Source: Dulcicalothrix desertica PCC 7102 (GTDB lineage Bacteria > Cyanobacteriota > Cyanobacteriia > Cyanobacteriales > Nostocaceae). From it: DNA of 64,000 nucleotides. The first letter of the stretch is position 1. Each line of letters opens with the position of its first letter. Below are positions 1 through 8,819 of this stretch, one piece after another. Position numbers and translations under genes: made by a program. The stretch is from positions 305,894 through 369,893 of the forward strand of contig NZ_RSCL01000009.1 of assembly GCF_003991905.1 (NCBI RefSeq). The letters run 5' to 3'. The notes under the pieces are model-generated. The model ran no database searches and was not told where the DNA came from. It worked only from the letters and a program-made list of their open reading frames with translations.

Positions 1-1094
1 TCGAGAACTTCGTTGATAACAGATGTACTAACACGGCGCCGATGTGACTCAACGCTGCTGGTGACTAGTTCTAAGATTTTTTCAACACGCTGTCCGGTTT
101 GAGCGCTGACAAAGATTGTGTCTGCCCACTCGGTAAAATGTAATCGTTCTTCAAGCGCTTTCTGATAGTCGTAAATTGTATGGGAGTCTTTTTCAATTGC
201 GTCCCATTTATTTACAACAATAATACACGCGCGTCCTTCGTCAACGATTCGTCCCGCTAGTTTTTGGTCTTGGTCGGTGACTCCATCCAGTGCGTCTATT
301 ACTAATAACACTACATCCGAACGTCGAATAGCTTTGAATGCACGGTTAATACTAAAGAATTCTGTACCATATTCGATACTTTTCTTTCTGCGAATTCCTG
401 CGGTATCGATAAGACGATATTTGTGCCCGTCACGTTCAATGAATGTATCAATTGCATCGCGGGTTGTACCGGAAATGGGACTAACGATGGCGCGTTCTTC
501 ACCAACGAATGCGTTTAATAGACTTGATTTACCGACATTTGGGCGCCCGACAATCGCAATTTTGATTTCTTCGTTTTCTGGTATATCTTGTACCATCGGT
601 AAATGGTTGATTAACTCGTCGAGTAAATCACCTGTACCACTACCGTGAATAGCAGAAATAGGATATGGTTCACCGAGTCCCAATGACCAAAACTCAGCAG
701 CTTGCATTAAACCTTGTTCGGGAGATTCGCATTTATTGACTGCAAGCAAGACGGGAACTTTTTGAACTCGCAACCAAGAGGCAATTTCTTCATCAGAAGA
801 ATTTGGCCCTGTTTGTCCATCGACTAAAAGAATAGCAGCACTTGCTTCAGAGAGTGCCGTCATCGCTTGCTGGCGAATAAACGGTAAAAATTCGGTATCA
901 TCGTTGAATATCAAACCACCTGTATCAACGACTGTAAACTCTCTATCACGCCAAAACGCTTTTAAGTAGGTTCTGTCACGTGTCACACCTGGTTCATCGT
1001 GAACTATAGCAGTTTGTTCACCAGCGAGACGATTTACAAAAGTTGACTTGCCCACATTGGGGCGCCCGATAATAGCAACAACAGGTAAACTCAT
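1..1094 (-). CDS. der: Ribosome biogenesis GTPase Der (EngA), 3' end outside window
   Basis: Reading leftwards from the ATG at 1094-1092 gives 364 codons without a stop, and the frame runs off the window edge, so about 90 residues of a usual 450-residue Der are missing. Two tandem GTPase domains are visible, each with a P-loop GRPNVGKS (the first at residues 10-17), a DTGG or DTAG switch and an NKC/NKW.D guanine-specificity motif. A KH-like domain would follow. The family binds the large ribosomal subunit and helps its assembly. The gene is divergent from the metallophosphoesterase, with a 111-base gap. Identification is firm because the double EngA domain is unique to Der. Confidence 0.96.
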   Translation of the reverse strand, partial: MSLPVVAIIGRPNVGKSTFVNRLAGEQTAIVHDEPGVTRDRTYLKAFWRDREFTVVDTGGLIFNDDTEFLPFIRQQAMTALSEASAAILLVDGQTGPNSSDEEIASWLRVQKVPVLLAVNKCESPEQGLMQAAEFWSLGLGEPYPISAIHGSGTGDLLDELINHLPMVQDIPENEEIKIAIVGRPNVGKSSLLNAFVGEERAIVSPISGTTRDAIDTFIERDGHKYRLIDTAGIRRKKSIEYGTEFFSINRAFKAIRRSDVVLLVIDALDGVTDQDQKLAGRIVDEGRACIIVVNKWDAIEKDSHTIYDYQKALEERLHFTEWADTIFVSAQTGQRVEKILELVTSSVESHRRRVSTSVINEVL

Positions 1095-1205
1095 AATAGT
1101 TTAGTTAGCTCCATCTAAAATATTTATATTTGACAGTTAAACGAATTCAAACTTAAAACAGTACAGGGTATATAAAAATAAGTCTAAAAGACTGGAGATT
1201 GAACC

Positions 1206-2078
1206 TTGATATACTATAAGCAACGCCGTTATACACGCCGAAGGGTATTTAGATTTATCAAGTCAGGCTTATTTATACTCGGAATATGTACCTTACTATA
1301 CGCTTACTTCATAGAACCAAACTGGATTGAGATTAAATCGCTACAATTAAGTCTTCCACACCTTCCACAAGAATTTAACGAATATAGAATTGTACAAATT
1401 AGTGATATCCATGTCAATCGATGGATGACTTCAGCACGTTTAAAGCGTATTTTTCGATTAGTCAATCAGCAAAACCCTGATTCAATAGTAATTACAGGTG
1501 ACTTGGTAACACATGAGCAACAACGCTTTATTCCTAAATTACAACAGACACTGGGTCTACTTACCGCAAAAGAGGGTAAATTTGGAGTGTTAGGGAATCA
1601 TGACTATGGCGCCAATCCCGAAGCGATTGCAAAAACAATGGCAGAAACTGGTGTCATCAATCTCAATAATACCTATTATATATTACAACGTGGAACAGCA
1701 AAATTGTATATAGCTGGAGTAGATGATGTTTGGGCAGGAAAAGCTAGGTTAGACTTAGTGCTACAAAACTTACCATTAAATGGCGCCGCAATATTACTAG
1801 CACACGAACCAGACTTTGGCGACACCAGCGCCGCAACCAACAGGTTTGATTTACAATTATCAGGACATTCCCACGCTGGACAAATACGCTTACCCTTTTT
1901 AAAACCACCTGTATTACCTGACTTAGGTAAAAAATATTACGCAGGACTCTATCAAATTGGTGGAATGAAATTATACACAAACCGAGGTGTAGGTATGACA
2001 GGACTTCATGTCAGATTTAATTGTCGTCCAGAAATTACCGTTATTACACTTCATGCTGAAAAAATTGGCAACGGATAA
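1206..2078 (+). CDS. Metallophosphoesterase, membrane-anchored (YaeI-like)
   Basis: The 290-residue protein has a short basic N-terminus, then one hydrophobic segment (about residues 18-36), then a calcineurin-type phosphoesterase domain. The metal-binding signature is complete: D67-I-H, GDLVT, GNHD and GHSH, in the usual order. YaeI-type members are dimetal phosphodiesterases or phosphatases held at the membrane; the substrate here is unknown. The start is probably TTG at 1206, because GGAG lies 8 bases upstream (1194-1197) and no in-frame ATG occurs before the catalytic core. It stands alone on this strand. Confidence 0.9.
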   Translation: MIYYKQRRYTRRRVFRFIKSGLFILGICTLLYAYFIEPNWIEIKSLQLSLPHLPQEFNEYRIVQISDIHVNRWMTSARLKRIFRLVNQQNPDSIVITGDLVTHEQQRFIPKLQQTLGLLTAKEGKFGVLGNHDYGANPEAIAKTMAETGVINLNNTYYILQRGTAKLYIAGVDDVWAGKARLDLVLQNLPLNGAAILLAHEPDFGDTSAATNRFDLQLSGHSHAGQIRLPFLKPPVLPDLGKKYYAGLYQIGGMKLYTNRGVGMTGLHVRFNCRPEITVITLHAEKIGNG

Positions 2079-2209
2079 AAACGGATGTAACGGATGGGCA
2101 ATTTTAAATAATCAATGTCCTTGTTAAATGTATATTTGGCTCCTTTTACAATTACAAGCAAGACAGAATGTGAGAACATAATTTCTGTGCAATTACCAGC
2201 GCTGCCAAA

Positions 2210-2417
2210 ATGCCGACAAATAACTCTGAAATACTTGCCCAAGCTAGAGAAATTCTGAATGCAATCGCTTTTACTCCATTTGAAGAATGTCAATCATTAA
2301 GTAGAGATTTTACCAATCTTTTACTGGAATAATGCTGCGCTACTATTAGAATTAGAAGCTATTATCTTAAGAGCAACCGAACCTCCTTACAACGTGCAAA
2401 TCCCAAGCGAACAATAA
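2210..2417 (+). pseudogene. Frameshifted small gene, unknown function
   Basis: An ATG at 2210 opens a 40-codon reading frame (MPTNNSEILAQAREILNAIA...) that stops at 2330-2332. From about 2318 the next frame continues as protein-like sequence (FYWNNAALLLELEAIILRA...) to a TAA at 2415-2417, four bases before the next gene. A one-base slip around CTTTTACTGG would join the two parts into one protein of about 69 residues. I read this as a small gene broken by a frameshift; a sequencing error or programmed slippage is possible. The family is not recognised. Confidence 0.4.
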
Positions 2418-2421
2418 AGCT

Positions 2422-2628
2422 ATGCAAGCGAAAACGAAAGAGCAACTTGATTCTTCTGATGCAGAAATTATCTTAGGGCGCCTGCCCGAAAGAATTCAAG
2501 CAGCCTTAATTGCCCATGCCACTGAAATTGAGTATCCTATTGAAGCAGTCATTGAAATGGCAATTGCCAGTTTCCTGGACACAGAGGCTTTAGGTTTTGC
2601 TGATTGTAAACCAGGACGTGGGCAATAA
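2422..2628 (+). CDS. Small conserved-looking hypothetical protein
   Basis: A 68-residue acidic protein with an amphipathic helical centre (GRLPERIQAALIAHATEIEY, then a second helix) and the tail FADCKPGRGQ. Composition and length suggest a real small protein, perhaps DNA- or partner-binding like many antitoxin-sized cyanobacterial proteins, but I do not recognise the family. It follows the frameshifted ORF ending at 2417 by four bases, so the two may once have formed an operon. No clear Shine-Dalgarno sequence is seen. The 235 bases to the next gene hold nothing I could name. Confidence 0.55.
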   Translation: MQAKTKEQLDSSDAEIILGRLPERIQAALIAHATEIEYPIEAVIEMAIASFLDTEALGFADCKPGRGQ

Positions 2629-2863
2629 AACGAACTCGCTCAATATTTATAATTACTACATCTATAGGAATCACGCAAAATAGAAGTTCATTTTTTGAAT
2701 TTGGACAAAATTGTGTAAAGTTATTTAACGAAAGTTTGCTAGAGTACACATAAAATTATACAGTTTGAAACTATTTAGGTATTTGGTCGGTATTGGTGTA
2801 TTAGTGGAATATTAGCAAAATATATACAAATCTGTTTTTCACCCACAGGCGCCTACTTAATAT

Positions 2864-5800
2864 ATGTTTACAATAAATCCTTCTACCACTGACACCAAAA
2901 GAAAACGAGTGCAACTCAGAGTTGTATACGAAGAGTTACCACCTGTTGAAAAGCAGATAGTGCAATTGTTCTCAATAATTTATGAGCCTGTGAGTAAAAA
3001 GCAGTTTTCTAGCTGTTTTAGTAAAATAGGCGCCGTAGATAGTAAAACTTTAGATGTATATATAGATGGGTTAGTTAAAGCAGAACTACTTGTCAAAAAT
3101 AATGAGTTGATTCAATGTCATGATTTATTGGTAGAAATTGTTACACGAGATGCAGTGTCTAGTGGAAAATTTGAAGTTTTTGCTGACTCGGTTCAAGTTG
3201 GGATACCAATAAGGAATTATGAAATAAATGGGTCTCGATATTTCTCGAATGATACGCAGTTAATACGCGAGGTTCGTATTGGTATTTACCGTGGTAATTT
3301 AAATTTTGTAGATAAACAGTTTATTGACTACGAACAATGTAGACAGATTAAAAATAAAATATCACGGCAGGAAGTTATTTATAAAATATGTAACAATCCT
3401 TTTGATGCCAAGTGGATTCAAGCTTTACCTCAAGAATTATACGAAAATTGTTTACAAATCATTTTATTAGATTCTGCTCTCAAGTTATTGGCTGCTGACG
3501 AAGCATTTAATTTACTTAAAGAAGAATGTTTTTCTCAAGGTGAGCATTGTTCTGATTATTTACGGATAATTTTGACTGAACAGTTGTTACTGCGTGGTCG
3601 TTTACAAGAAGCACAGCAGTGTTTAGAGTCTATATCTGAATCATATCAAGATATTACTCTTGTTTATCGGGGATGGATGAATTTTTTACGCGATGATGTT
3701 GATGAAGCTATTGTATATTATAATAATGCCCTCAAAGCTTTAAATCCAGGTCGAGGTAAGCGTCAAAGCTATTTTAATAATTTGGCTGGGTTGTTTTTTA
3801 TACTCGCTTTAATTAAAGAAGGTTCAAAAAAGAATTTAGAAAAAGCTTTAGATTATTGTAGCTTGATGTCGCACGGTAATCATTGGCTGCGAATGGTTTA
3901 CTCTCAGTTAAAAATTTTACTTGAAGTTCAGTTAGGTGATATTTCACATAAACATTTTATTCTCACTAACCGCATCATCTTTCCTGGAGAACACAATATT
4001 ATCGAAGCATTATTTTTTATGCTTTGTCATTATTGGACAGATGCCAATAGTGCGAAAAGACATTTACCTGGTTTGGTAGAGCGCTGTTATTCGCAAGCGA
4101 TGACAAACGATTATACTTGGTTGGCGATGGAAAGTGTAGAATTATTATCGCGACTTCGGTCAGATGCTAGTTTGGAAACTCAGGCAGAAAATCTCAACGA
4201 AGAATTAGGGATAACTAGTATTATTAATACTATTGCACCACAATCTTCATGGCAACGCTGTTTGAATGCTCTTGCTAATTTAAAGAAACAGGCGCCTACT
4301 ATTAAAGAGGGTACCACACGGTTAGCTTGGTTTATTACTCATTATGCATACAATTGTACGCTACAACCGCGCGAACAAAAGGTGAATAATAAGGGAGAAT
4401 GGGGTAAAGGGCGCCCGATAGCTTTGAAGCGTTTAAAAAATGAGTTGGATGAATTTGATTATTTAACAACGCAGGATATTAAAGCTTGTGCTTGTATTGA
4501 AGCTGAATATGATGGGCATTATTATGGTAAAACCGAATATTCGTTTCCCGATAGAGCGATAACAGCTTTGGTTGGTCATCCTTTAGTATTTTGGGACGAT
4601 GCAGCTTCTACACGAGTAGAAGTTGTAAAGGGAGAACCAGAGTTAATAGTTAAGAAAGGTCGCAAAGGTAAATTAACTATCGAGTTTTCGCCAAAACTAT
4701 CCCATAGCCAAAATGTTTTAGCTATCAAAGAAACTCCTACGCGCATTAAAGTAATTGAAATTACCAGCGAACACAGACGTATTGCTGAAATAATTGGGAA
4801 TGATAATCGATTAGTAGTACCGATTAGTGCCGAAAAGCAAGTATTAGAGGCAATTAATGGAGTTTCAGAAATTGTAACAGTACATTCAGATATTGGTGGT
4901 GGGGTTGGAGGCGCCGATGAGATACCCGCACAAACAATACCATATATTATATTATTACCGAATAAAGAAGGGTTGAAAGTAAGTTTATTATCTTGTCCGT
5001 TTGGCAGTGGTGGTCCTTATTATCGTCCGGGTACAGGTGGCGAAACGGTTATTGCTGAAATTAAAAATAGGCGCCAACAAACACGACGTAATCTAAAAGA
5101 AGAGAAGTTGCTGACAGATAATGCCATTGCAGCTTGTCCAACTTTAGCAGGTATTGAAACAGAAGATGGGGAATGGCAAATAAATAACCCAGAAGATTGT
5201 TTAGAACTTTTATTAGAACTACAAGCGTTAGGAGATAGTGTTGTAATTGAGTGGCCTGAAGGAGAAAAGCTGCGGGTAAGTCATCGTGCTGACCTGAAAG
5301 ATTTGCAAATGTCGATTCAACGCTCCTCTGATTGGTTCGGCGCCACAGGTGAGTTAAAATTAGATGATAATTTGGTGTTAGATATGCAGCGGTTGTTAGA
5401 ACTGCTCGATAATACACCTGGTAGATTTATTCCTCTTGGTGATGGTCAATTTTTAGCATTAACACAAGCATTCCGTAGGCGCCTAGATGAATTAAAAACA
5501 TTTTCAGAAATATCTAATAAAGGTATAAGGTTTCATCCGTTAGCAACACTGGGGTTAGAAGACTTTGTTGACGAAGTAGGTACACTCAAAGCAGATAAAC
5601 ATTGGAAAGCGCATGTACAGCGTTTAAAAGAAAGTCAAAACTTACAGCCTAAACTACCAAGTACCTTTCAAGCAGAGTTACGCGACTATCAAGTTGAAGG
5701 TTTTAATTGGATGTCACGTTTGGCACATTGGGGAGTAGGGGCCTGTTTAGCAGACCAAATGGGATTAGGAAAAACAATACAAGCATTAGCAGTAATTTTA

Positions 5801-7054
5801 AACCGTGCTAGTGCTGGGGCAACTTTAATTATTGCACCAACATCTGTATGCATGAATTGGATTAGCGAAGCTCAAAAATTTGCGCCAACTTTAAATCTTA
5901 TTCAATTTGGTAATAATAAGCGGCAAAAAGTTTTGGATAATTTAAAGCCTTTTGACATGTTTATTTGTAGCTATGGATTATTACAGCAAGAAGAAGTTTC
6001 GCAAATGCTATCTCAGGTCGAATGGCAAACCATAGTATTAGACGAAGCGCAAGCGATAAAAAACATGTCAACCAAACGCTCGCAAGCAGCAATGAATTTA
6101 AAAGCAGGTTTTAAGCTAATTACAACCGGAACACCAATAGAAAATCATCTTGGTGAACTTTGGAATTTATTTAGATTTATTAATCCTGGTTTACTTGGTT
6201 CATTTGAAAGCTTTAACGAACGCTTTGCCAACCCCATCGAAAAATTCCAAGATAAAGGCGCCCGTACCAAGTTGAAAAAACTCATTCAACCATTTATACT
6301 GCGTCGTACAAAGAACCAAGTATTAGAATCATTACCATCGCGTACCGAAATATTATTACATGTAGAATTAAGTCGCGAAGAAATGGCGTTTTACGAAGCA
6401 TTACGACGTGAAGCAGTAGCAAAACTTACGAACGAAGAGGCGCCTTTCTCAGGTCAAAAACATCTACAAGTATTAGCAGAAATAATGAAACTGCGTCGTT
6501 CTTGTTGTAATGCTCGGTTGGTGGCAAAAGACACTAAATTACCAAGTGCCAAACTACAACTTTTTGGCGAAGTATTAGGAGAATTACTAGAAAACCGTCA
6601 TAAAGTCCTGGTATTTAGTCAATTTGTAGACCACTTACATATTATCCGTGATTATTTAGATACACAAAACATCAGCTATCAATATTTAGACGGCAGCACA
6701 CCTGTAACAAACCGCAAAAAAGCAGTTGATGCATTCCAAGCAGGAGAAGGAGACGTATTTTTAATTAGTTTAAAAGCAGGAGGAACAGGCTTAAATCTTA
6801 CTGCTGCTGACTATGTAATTCATATGGACCCGTGGTGGAACCCAGCAGTCGAAGACCAAGCATCTGACCGCGCGCACCGCATAGGACAACAACGACCAGT
6901 TACTATATATAGACTAGTTGCCAAAGACACCATCGAAGACAAAATCGTTGAATTACACCATCACAAACGTGACCTAGCAGATAGTTTACTCGAAGGCGCC
7001 GACATTAGCGGCAAAATGTCCACAGAAGTATTACTCGAATTAATGGGTGCCTAA
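2864..7054 (+). CDS. SNF2-family DEAD/DEAH-box helicase with long N-terminal regulatory region
   Basis: This 1396-residue protein ends in a complete SNF2 ATPase: Walker A DQMGLGKT with lysine at residue 970, motif II DEAQ at 1060, TTGTPIENHLGELWN (motif III), VFSQFVDHL (motif IV), LKAGGTGLNLTAADYV (V) and DRAHRIGQ (VI). The first 500 or so residues look like a winged-helix start followed by helical TPR-like repeats, unlike the shorter RapA/HepA enzymes. The middle matches the SNF2-associated region often seen before bacterial SNF2 cores. Such enzymes translocate on double-stranded DNA and remodel protein-DNA complexes; the target here is unknown. It is monocistronic. Confidence 0.93.
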   Translation: MFTINPSTTDTKRKRVQLRVVYEELPPVEKQIVQLFSIIYEPVSKKQFSSCFSKIGAVDSKTLDVYIDGLVKAELLVKNNELIQCHDLLVEIVTRDAVSSGKFEVFADSVQVGIPIRNYEINGSRYFSNDTQLIREVRIGIYRGNLNFVDKQFIDYEQCRQIKNKISRQEVIYKICNNPFDAKWIQALPQELYENCLQIILLDSALKLLAADEAFNLLKEECFSQGEHCSDYLRIILTEQLLLRGRLQEAQQCLESISESYQDITLVYRGWMNFLRDDVDEAIVYYNNALKALNPGRGKRQSYFNNLAGLFFILALIKEGSKKNLEKALDYCSLMSHGNHWLRMVYSQLKILLEVQLGDISHKHFILTNRIIFPGEHNIIEALFFMLCHYWTDANSAKRHLPGLVERCYSQAMTNDYTWLAMESVELLSRLRSDASLETQAENLNEELGITSIINTIAPQSSWQRCLNALANLKKQAPTIKEGTTRLAWFITHYAYNCTLQPREQKVNNKGEWGKGRPIALKRLKNELDEFDYLTTQDIKACACIEAEYDGHYYGKTEYSFPDRAITALVGHPLVFWDDAASTRVEVVKGEPELIVKKGRKGKLTIEFSPKLSHSQNVLAIKETPTRIKVIEITSEHRRIAEIIGNDNRLVVPISAEKQVLEAINGVSEIVTVHSDIGGGVGGADEIPAQTIPYIILLPNKEGLKVSLLSCPFGSGGPYYRPGTGGETVIAEIKNRRQQTRRNLKEEKLLTDNAIAACPTLAGIETEDGEWQINNPEDCLELLLELQALGDSVVIEWPEGEKLRVSHRADLKDLQMSIQRSSDWFGATGELKLDDNLVLDMQRLLELLDNTPGRFIPLGDGQFLALTQAFRRRLDELKTFSEISNKGIRFHPLATLGLEDFVDEVGTLKADKHWKAHVQRLKESQNLQPKLPSTFQAELRDYQVEGFNWMSRLAHWGVGACLADQMGLGKTIQALAVILNRASAGATLIIAPTSVCMNWISEAQKFAPTLNLIQFGNNKRQKVLDNLKPFDMFICSYGLLQQEEVSQMLSQVEWQTIVLDEAQAIKNMSTKRSQAAMNLKAGFKLITTGTPIENHLGELWNLFRFINPGLLGSFESFNERFANPIEKFQDKGARTKLKKLIQPFILRRTKNQVLESLPSRTEILLHVELSREEMAFYEALRREAVAKLTNEEAPFSGQKHLQVLAEIMKLRRSCCNARLVAKDTKLPSAKLQLFGEVLGELLENRHKVLVFSQFVDHLHIIRDYLDTQNISYQYLDGSTPVTNRKKAVDAFQAGEGDVFLISLKAGGTGLNLTAADYVIHMDPWWNPAVEDQASDRAHRIGQQRPVTIYRLVAKDTIEDKIVELHHHKRDLADSLLEGADISGKMSTEVLLELMGA

Positions 7055-7061
7055 CATAGTG

Positions 7062-7082
7062 GCACAGGCATCCTGCCTGTGC
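7062..7082. repeat. Inverted repeat GCACAGGC..GCCTGTGC
   Basis: GCACAGGC and GCCTGTGC are separated by five bases and lie just after the helicase stop codon. A related copy is at 8733-8756 and a similar hairpin sits at 41684-41703. It is a short dispersed cyanobacterial-type repeat and could act as a transcript end here. Confidence 0.7.
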
Positions 7083-7106
7083 ATTACCTTCTAAGAAACA
7101 TATTAT

Positions 7107-7288
7107 ATCTTGCACCTGGATTTATACATGTGATTTTATTTACCAATTATAAAATTATGCCCATACCCGCCTAGGGTTAAAACCCGTAGGCGCGAGTAGC
7201 TTAAGTTCATTAAAATGAACTAAATTAATCAGTAATATTAGAAACATGCTTATTTAAAATAAAGAATTTATACGTAGAGGTGCAAGAT
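7107..7288. mobile_element. MITE-like element, copy 1 (182 bp)
   Basis: ATCTTGCACCT at 7107-7117 and AGGTGCAAGAT at 7278-7288 form 11-base terminal inverted repeats. The interior is non-coding and contains an internal inverted repeat (CGCCTAGGGTT..CCCGTAGGCG). Read on the minus strand, much of it aligns with 48548-48731, sharing for example CTCTACGTAT, AAGCATGTT, TAATATTACT, TTTTAATGAACTT and GGCGGGTATG. No transposase and no clear target-site duplication is visible. It fills most of the gap 7055-7397. Confidence 0.65.
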
Positions 7289-7397
7289 GTCAGCCTCCGA
7301 CTGGCGCCACGCTCCAGTAAAATATGAAACATGCACATTTTTTGGAACCCTTGCTATATATGGATTTTGGAATGTGCAAATTAGGAGTTACCCCATA

Positions 7398-7769
7398 TTA
7401 CTTTGGTTGCCATACAATTTCCGAACGTTTCGCCAACAATCCCGCTAATCGTTCCGCTTGGGCTAGGTTATCCTCTCGCAAAGGTAAACCAATAATATTC
7501 GCATGGTTCACAGAATCTTGCTTGATATCCAAACCAATTTCCCGAACGTGCCCAACCTCAAGACTAGCAACTCCATAACACTTACGAAATAATTCAGCGC
7601 ACTGTTCTGGAGAACACGCATTGGCCAAATTGACTGAAAGTCCTGGTTCAGAAGCTCTTAGGAAATATGCATCTGCCTTCACCTTTCCTGTGTCCTCATC
7701 AATCCACTGTTTACGAAGCAACGCTCTATAAACAATTGCATCCTTTGCTAATGGCTCAAACTGACTCAT
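7398..7769 (-). CDS. Unknown protein, second gene of a coupled pair
   Basis: The chosen ATG at 7769 overlaps the stop codon of the upstream gene as ATGA (7766-7769), a typical translational-coupling arrangement, and gives 124 residues. An earlier in-frame start at 7793 would lie well inside the upstream gene. The protein has YRALLRKQWIDEDTGKVKAD near the start, then FLRASEPGLSV and CYGVASLEVG; cysteines occur around residues 50-60. I recall similar proteins of unknown function in many bacteria, but cannot name a characterised family. Size and pairing resemble a toxin-antitoxin or immunity module; that is inference only. Confidence 0.75.
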   Translation of the reverse strand: MSQFEPLAKDAIVYRALLRKQWIDEDTGKVKADAYFLRASEPGLSVNLANACSPEQCAELFRKCYGVASLEVGHVREIGLDIKQDSVNHANIIGLPLREDNLAQAERLAGLLAKRSEIVWQPK

Positions 7770-8158
7770 GCTTGGTTCAGCCACTCCAACCACTGCACTA
7801 ATATTGATACTGTTACGTCCCGCTCAACGGCGTAATTATCTCCCAACTCATGATATAAATAAGTTTGTTGAGAAGCATCCGCAGGGCAAACTAACCGAAC
7901 TTCACCAGAAGGCGCCTGTTTGCTCCATGTTAATCGAATACCACCTTGTTCATCCGTCGAAGCTGAAGCCCTTGGAAAAGAATCTCCCATTGCTTCATAA
8001 GCATCTACGACCAATCGCATTACCGACTTAAAAGCATATTGGCTTGGTTGTAAAATTCCATACTCATCTGTCTCATCCTCTTCTAAAAGAGCAACAAGTC
8101 GCTTTAATGTCACCGTAATATCATTGCTAGAAGGTTTCGCTAAAGCTTGCACGGACAT
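7766..8158 (-). CDS. Unknown protein, first gene of a coupled pair
   Basis: An acidic protein of 130 residues when started at the ATG at 8158; a TTG three codons upstream is the alternative. It has a helical N-terminal half and a beta-rich part with GGIRLTWSKQ, EVRLVCPAD and TYLYHELGDNY. This layout resembles small bacterial proteins in which a helical segment precedes a 'GGIxLxW' strand and which often sit in two-gene cassettes of unknown role. Its stop overlaps the start of the next gene by four bases. No membrane segment or signal peptide is seen. Confidence 0.75.
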   Translation of the reverse strand: MSVQALAKPSSNDITVTLKRLVALLEEDETDEYGILQPSQYAFKSVMRLVVDAYEAMGDSFPRASASTDEQGGIRLTWSKQAPSGEVRLVCPADASQQTYLYHELGDNYAVERDVTVSILVQWLEWLNQA

Positions 8159-8291
8159 AAAATTCAAGTAAATTAGGGATATAAATATAAGCCTAACATA
8201 AGCATTACTTAATAAGCGCGATACTTTTGCTTTTCCTTAGATTTGTATACATTACTTTAGTAATTATATCTATTTTGATAAATCTTCATGC

Positions 8292-8498
8292 TCAAGACGT
8301 TTCTTCAGGTTTATCAGATTGACGAAACGAACGTCCGTATTCCAAAGCTTCAAGAAAAGCTGCTTCGTCCGAAATTGAACCAATTAATTTGTTAAGCCAA
8401 TTATCAGAAGTAGAATCATTATTATTTTTTTGTTTTAAGGCTGCAACCTCTCTTTCTAGAGTGGCTAGACGCTGTTCAATAGCTGCTTCATCTAACAT
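8292..8498 (-). CDS. Small antitoxin-like protein
   Basis: The 68 residues start at the ATG at 8498 with a predicted coiled coil (MLDEAAIEQRLATLEREVAA), then NWLNKLIGSISDEAAFLEAL and a polar tail YGRSFRQSDKPEE. I recall cyanobacterial proteins of this form upstream of PIN-domain (VapC-type) toxins. Here no PIN gene follows; the next gene on the strand, 133 bases on, is the unknown coupled pair. It may be an orphan antitoxin or be linked to that pair. Recognition is from memory and moderate. Confidence 0.6.
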   Translation of the reverse strand: MLDEAAIEQRLATLEREVAALKQKNNNDSTSDNWLNKLIGSISDEAAFLEALEYGRSFRQSDKPEETS

Positions 8499-8732
8499 AA
8501 TTTATTCCAATTAACCTAAATTCATTCGGGAGCATCCAATGAAGGCAGATAGACTTTTTTAGACCAACCATATAGTAAGGTCTCCGGCGCCATATAATTT
8601 GTGTTTCTTCCAAAAGTGGATGCTCCCAATTCATTTAGATTATATACTTCAACTTGGTAAAAGTAGATTACAGCATCTTGCAATACACATAGAGTACACC
8701 CCCACTTGAATAAATGGAAGCTTGTAAACGTA

Positions 8733-8756
8733 GCACAGGCACGCTTCTGCGTGTGC
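8733..8756. repeat. Inverted repeat GCACAGGC..GTGTGC
   Basis: This is an imperfect copy of the GCACAGGC hairpin at 7062-7082, again followed by GCATTACC. It lies in the 321-base gap between the antitoxin-like gene and the sigma factor gene. The rest of that gap contains a weak ORF on the minus strand that I do not accept as a gene. Confidence 0.5.
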
Positions 8757-8819
8757 ATTACCAGAGTAAATTATATTCTTGCTAAAATTGCTTAATCCTG
8801 TAATCTAATTTATATGGAT

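Noticed and set aside
7324-7578. Plus-strand ORF opposite the coupled pair
   Set aside because: It overlaps the better-supported minus-strand gene at 7398-7769 and has no protein-like pattern.
8522-8758. Minus-strand ORF of 78 codons
   Set aside because: Its start lies in a dispersed repeat, composition is irregular and no ribosome site is seen.
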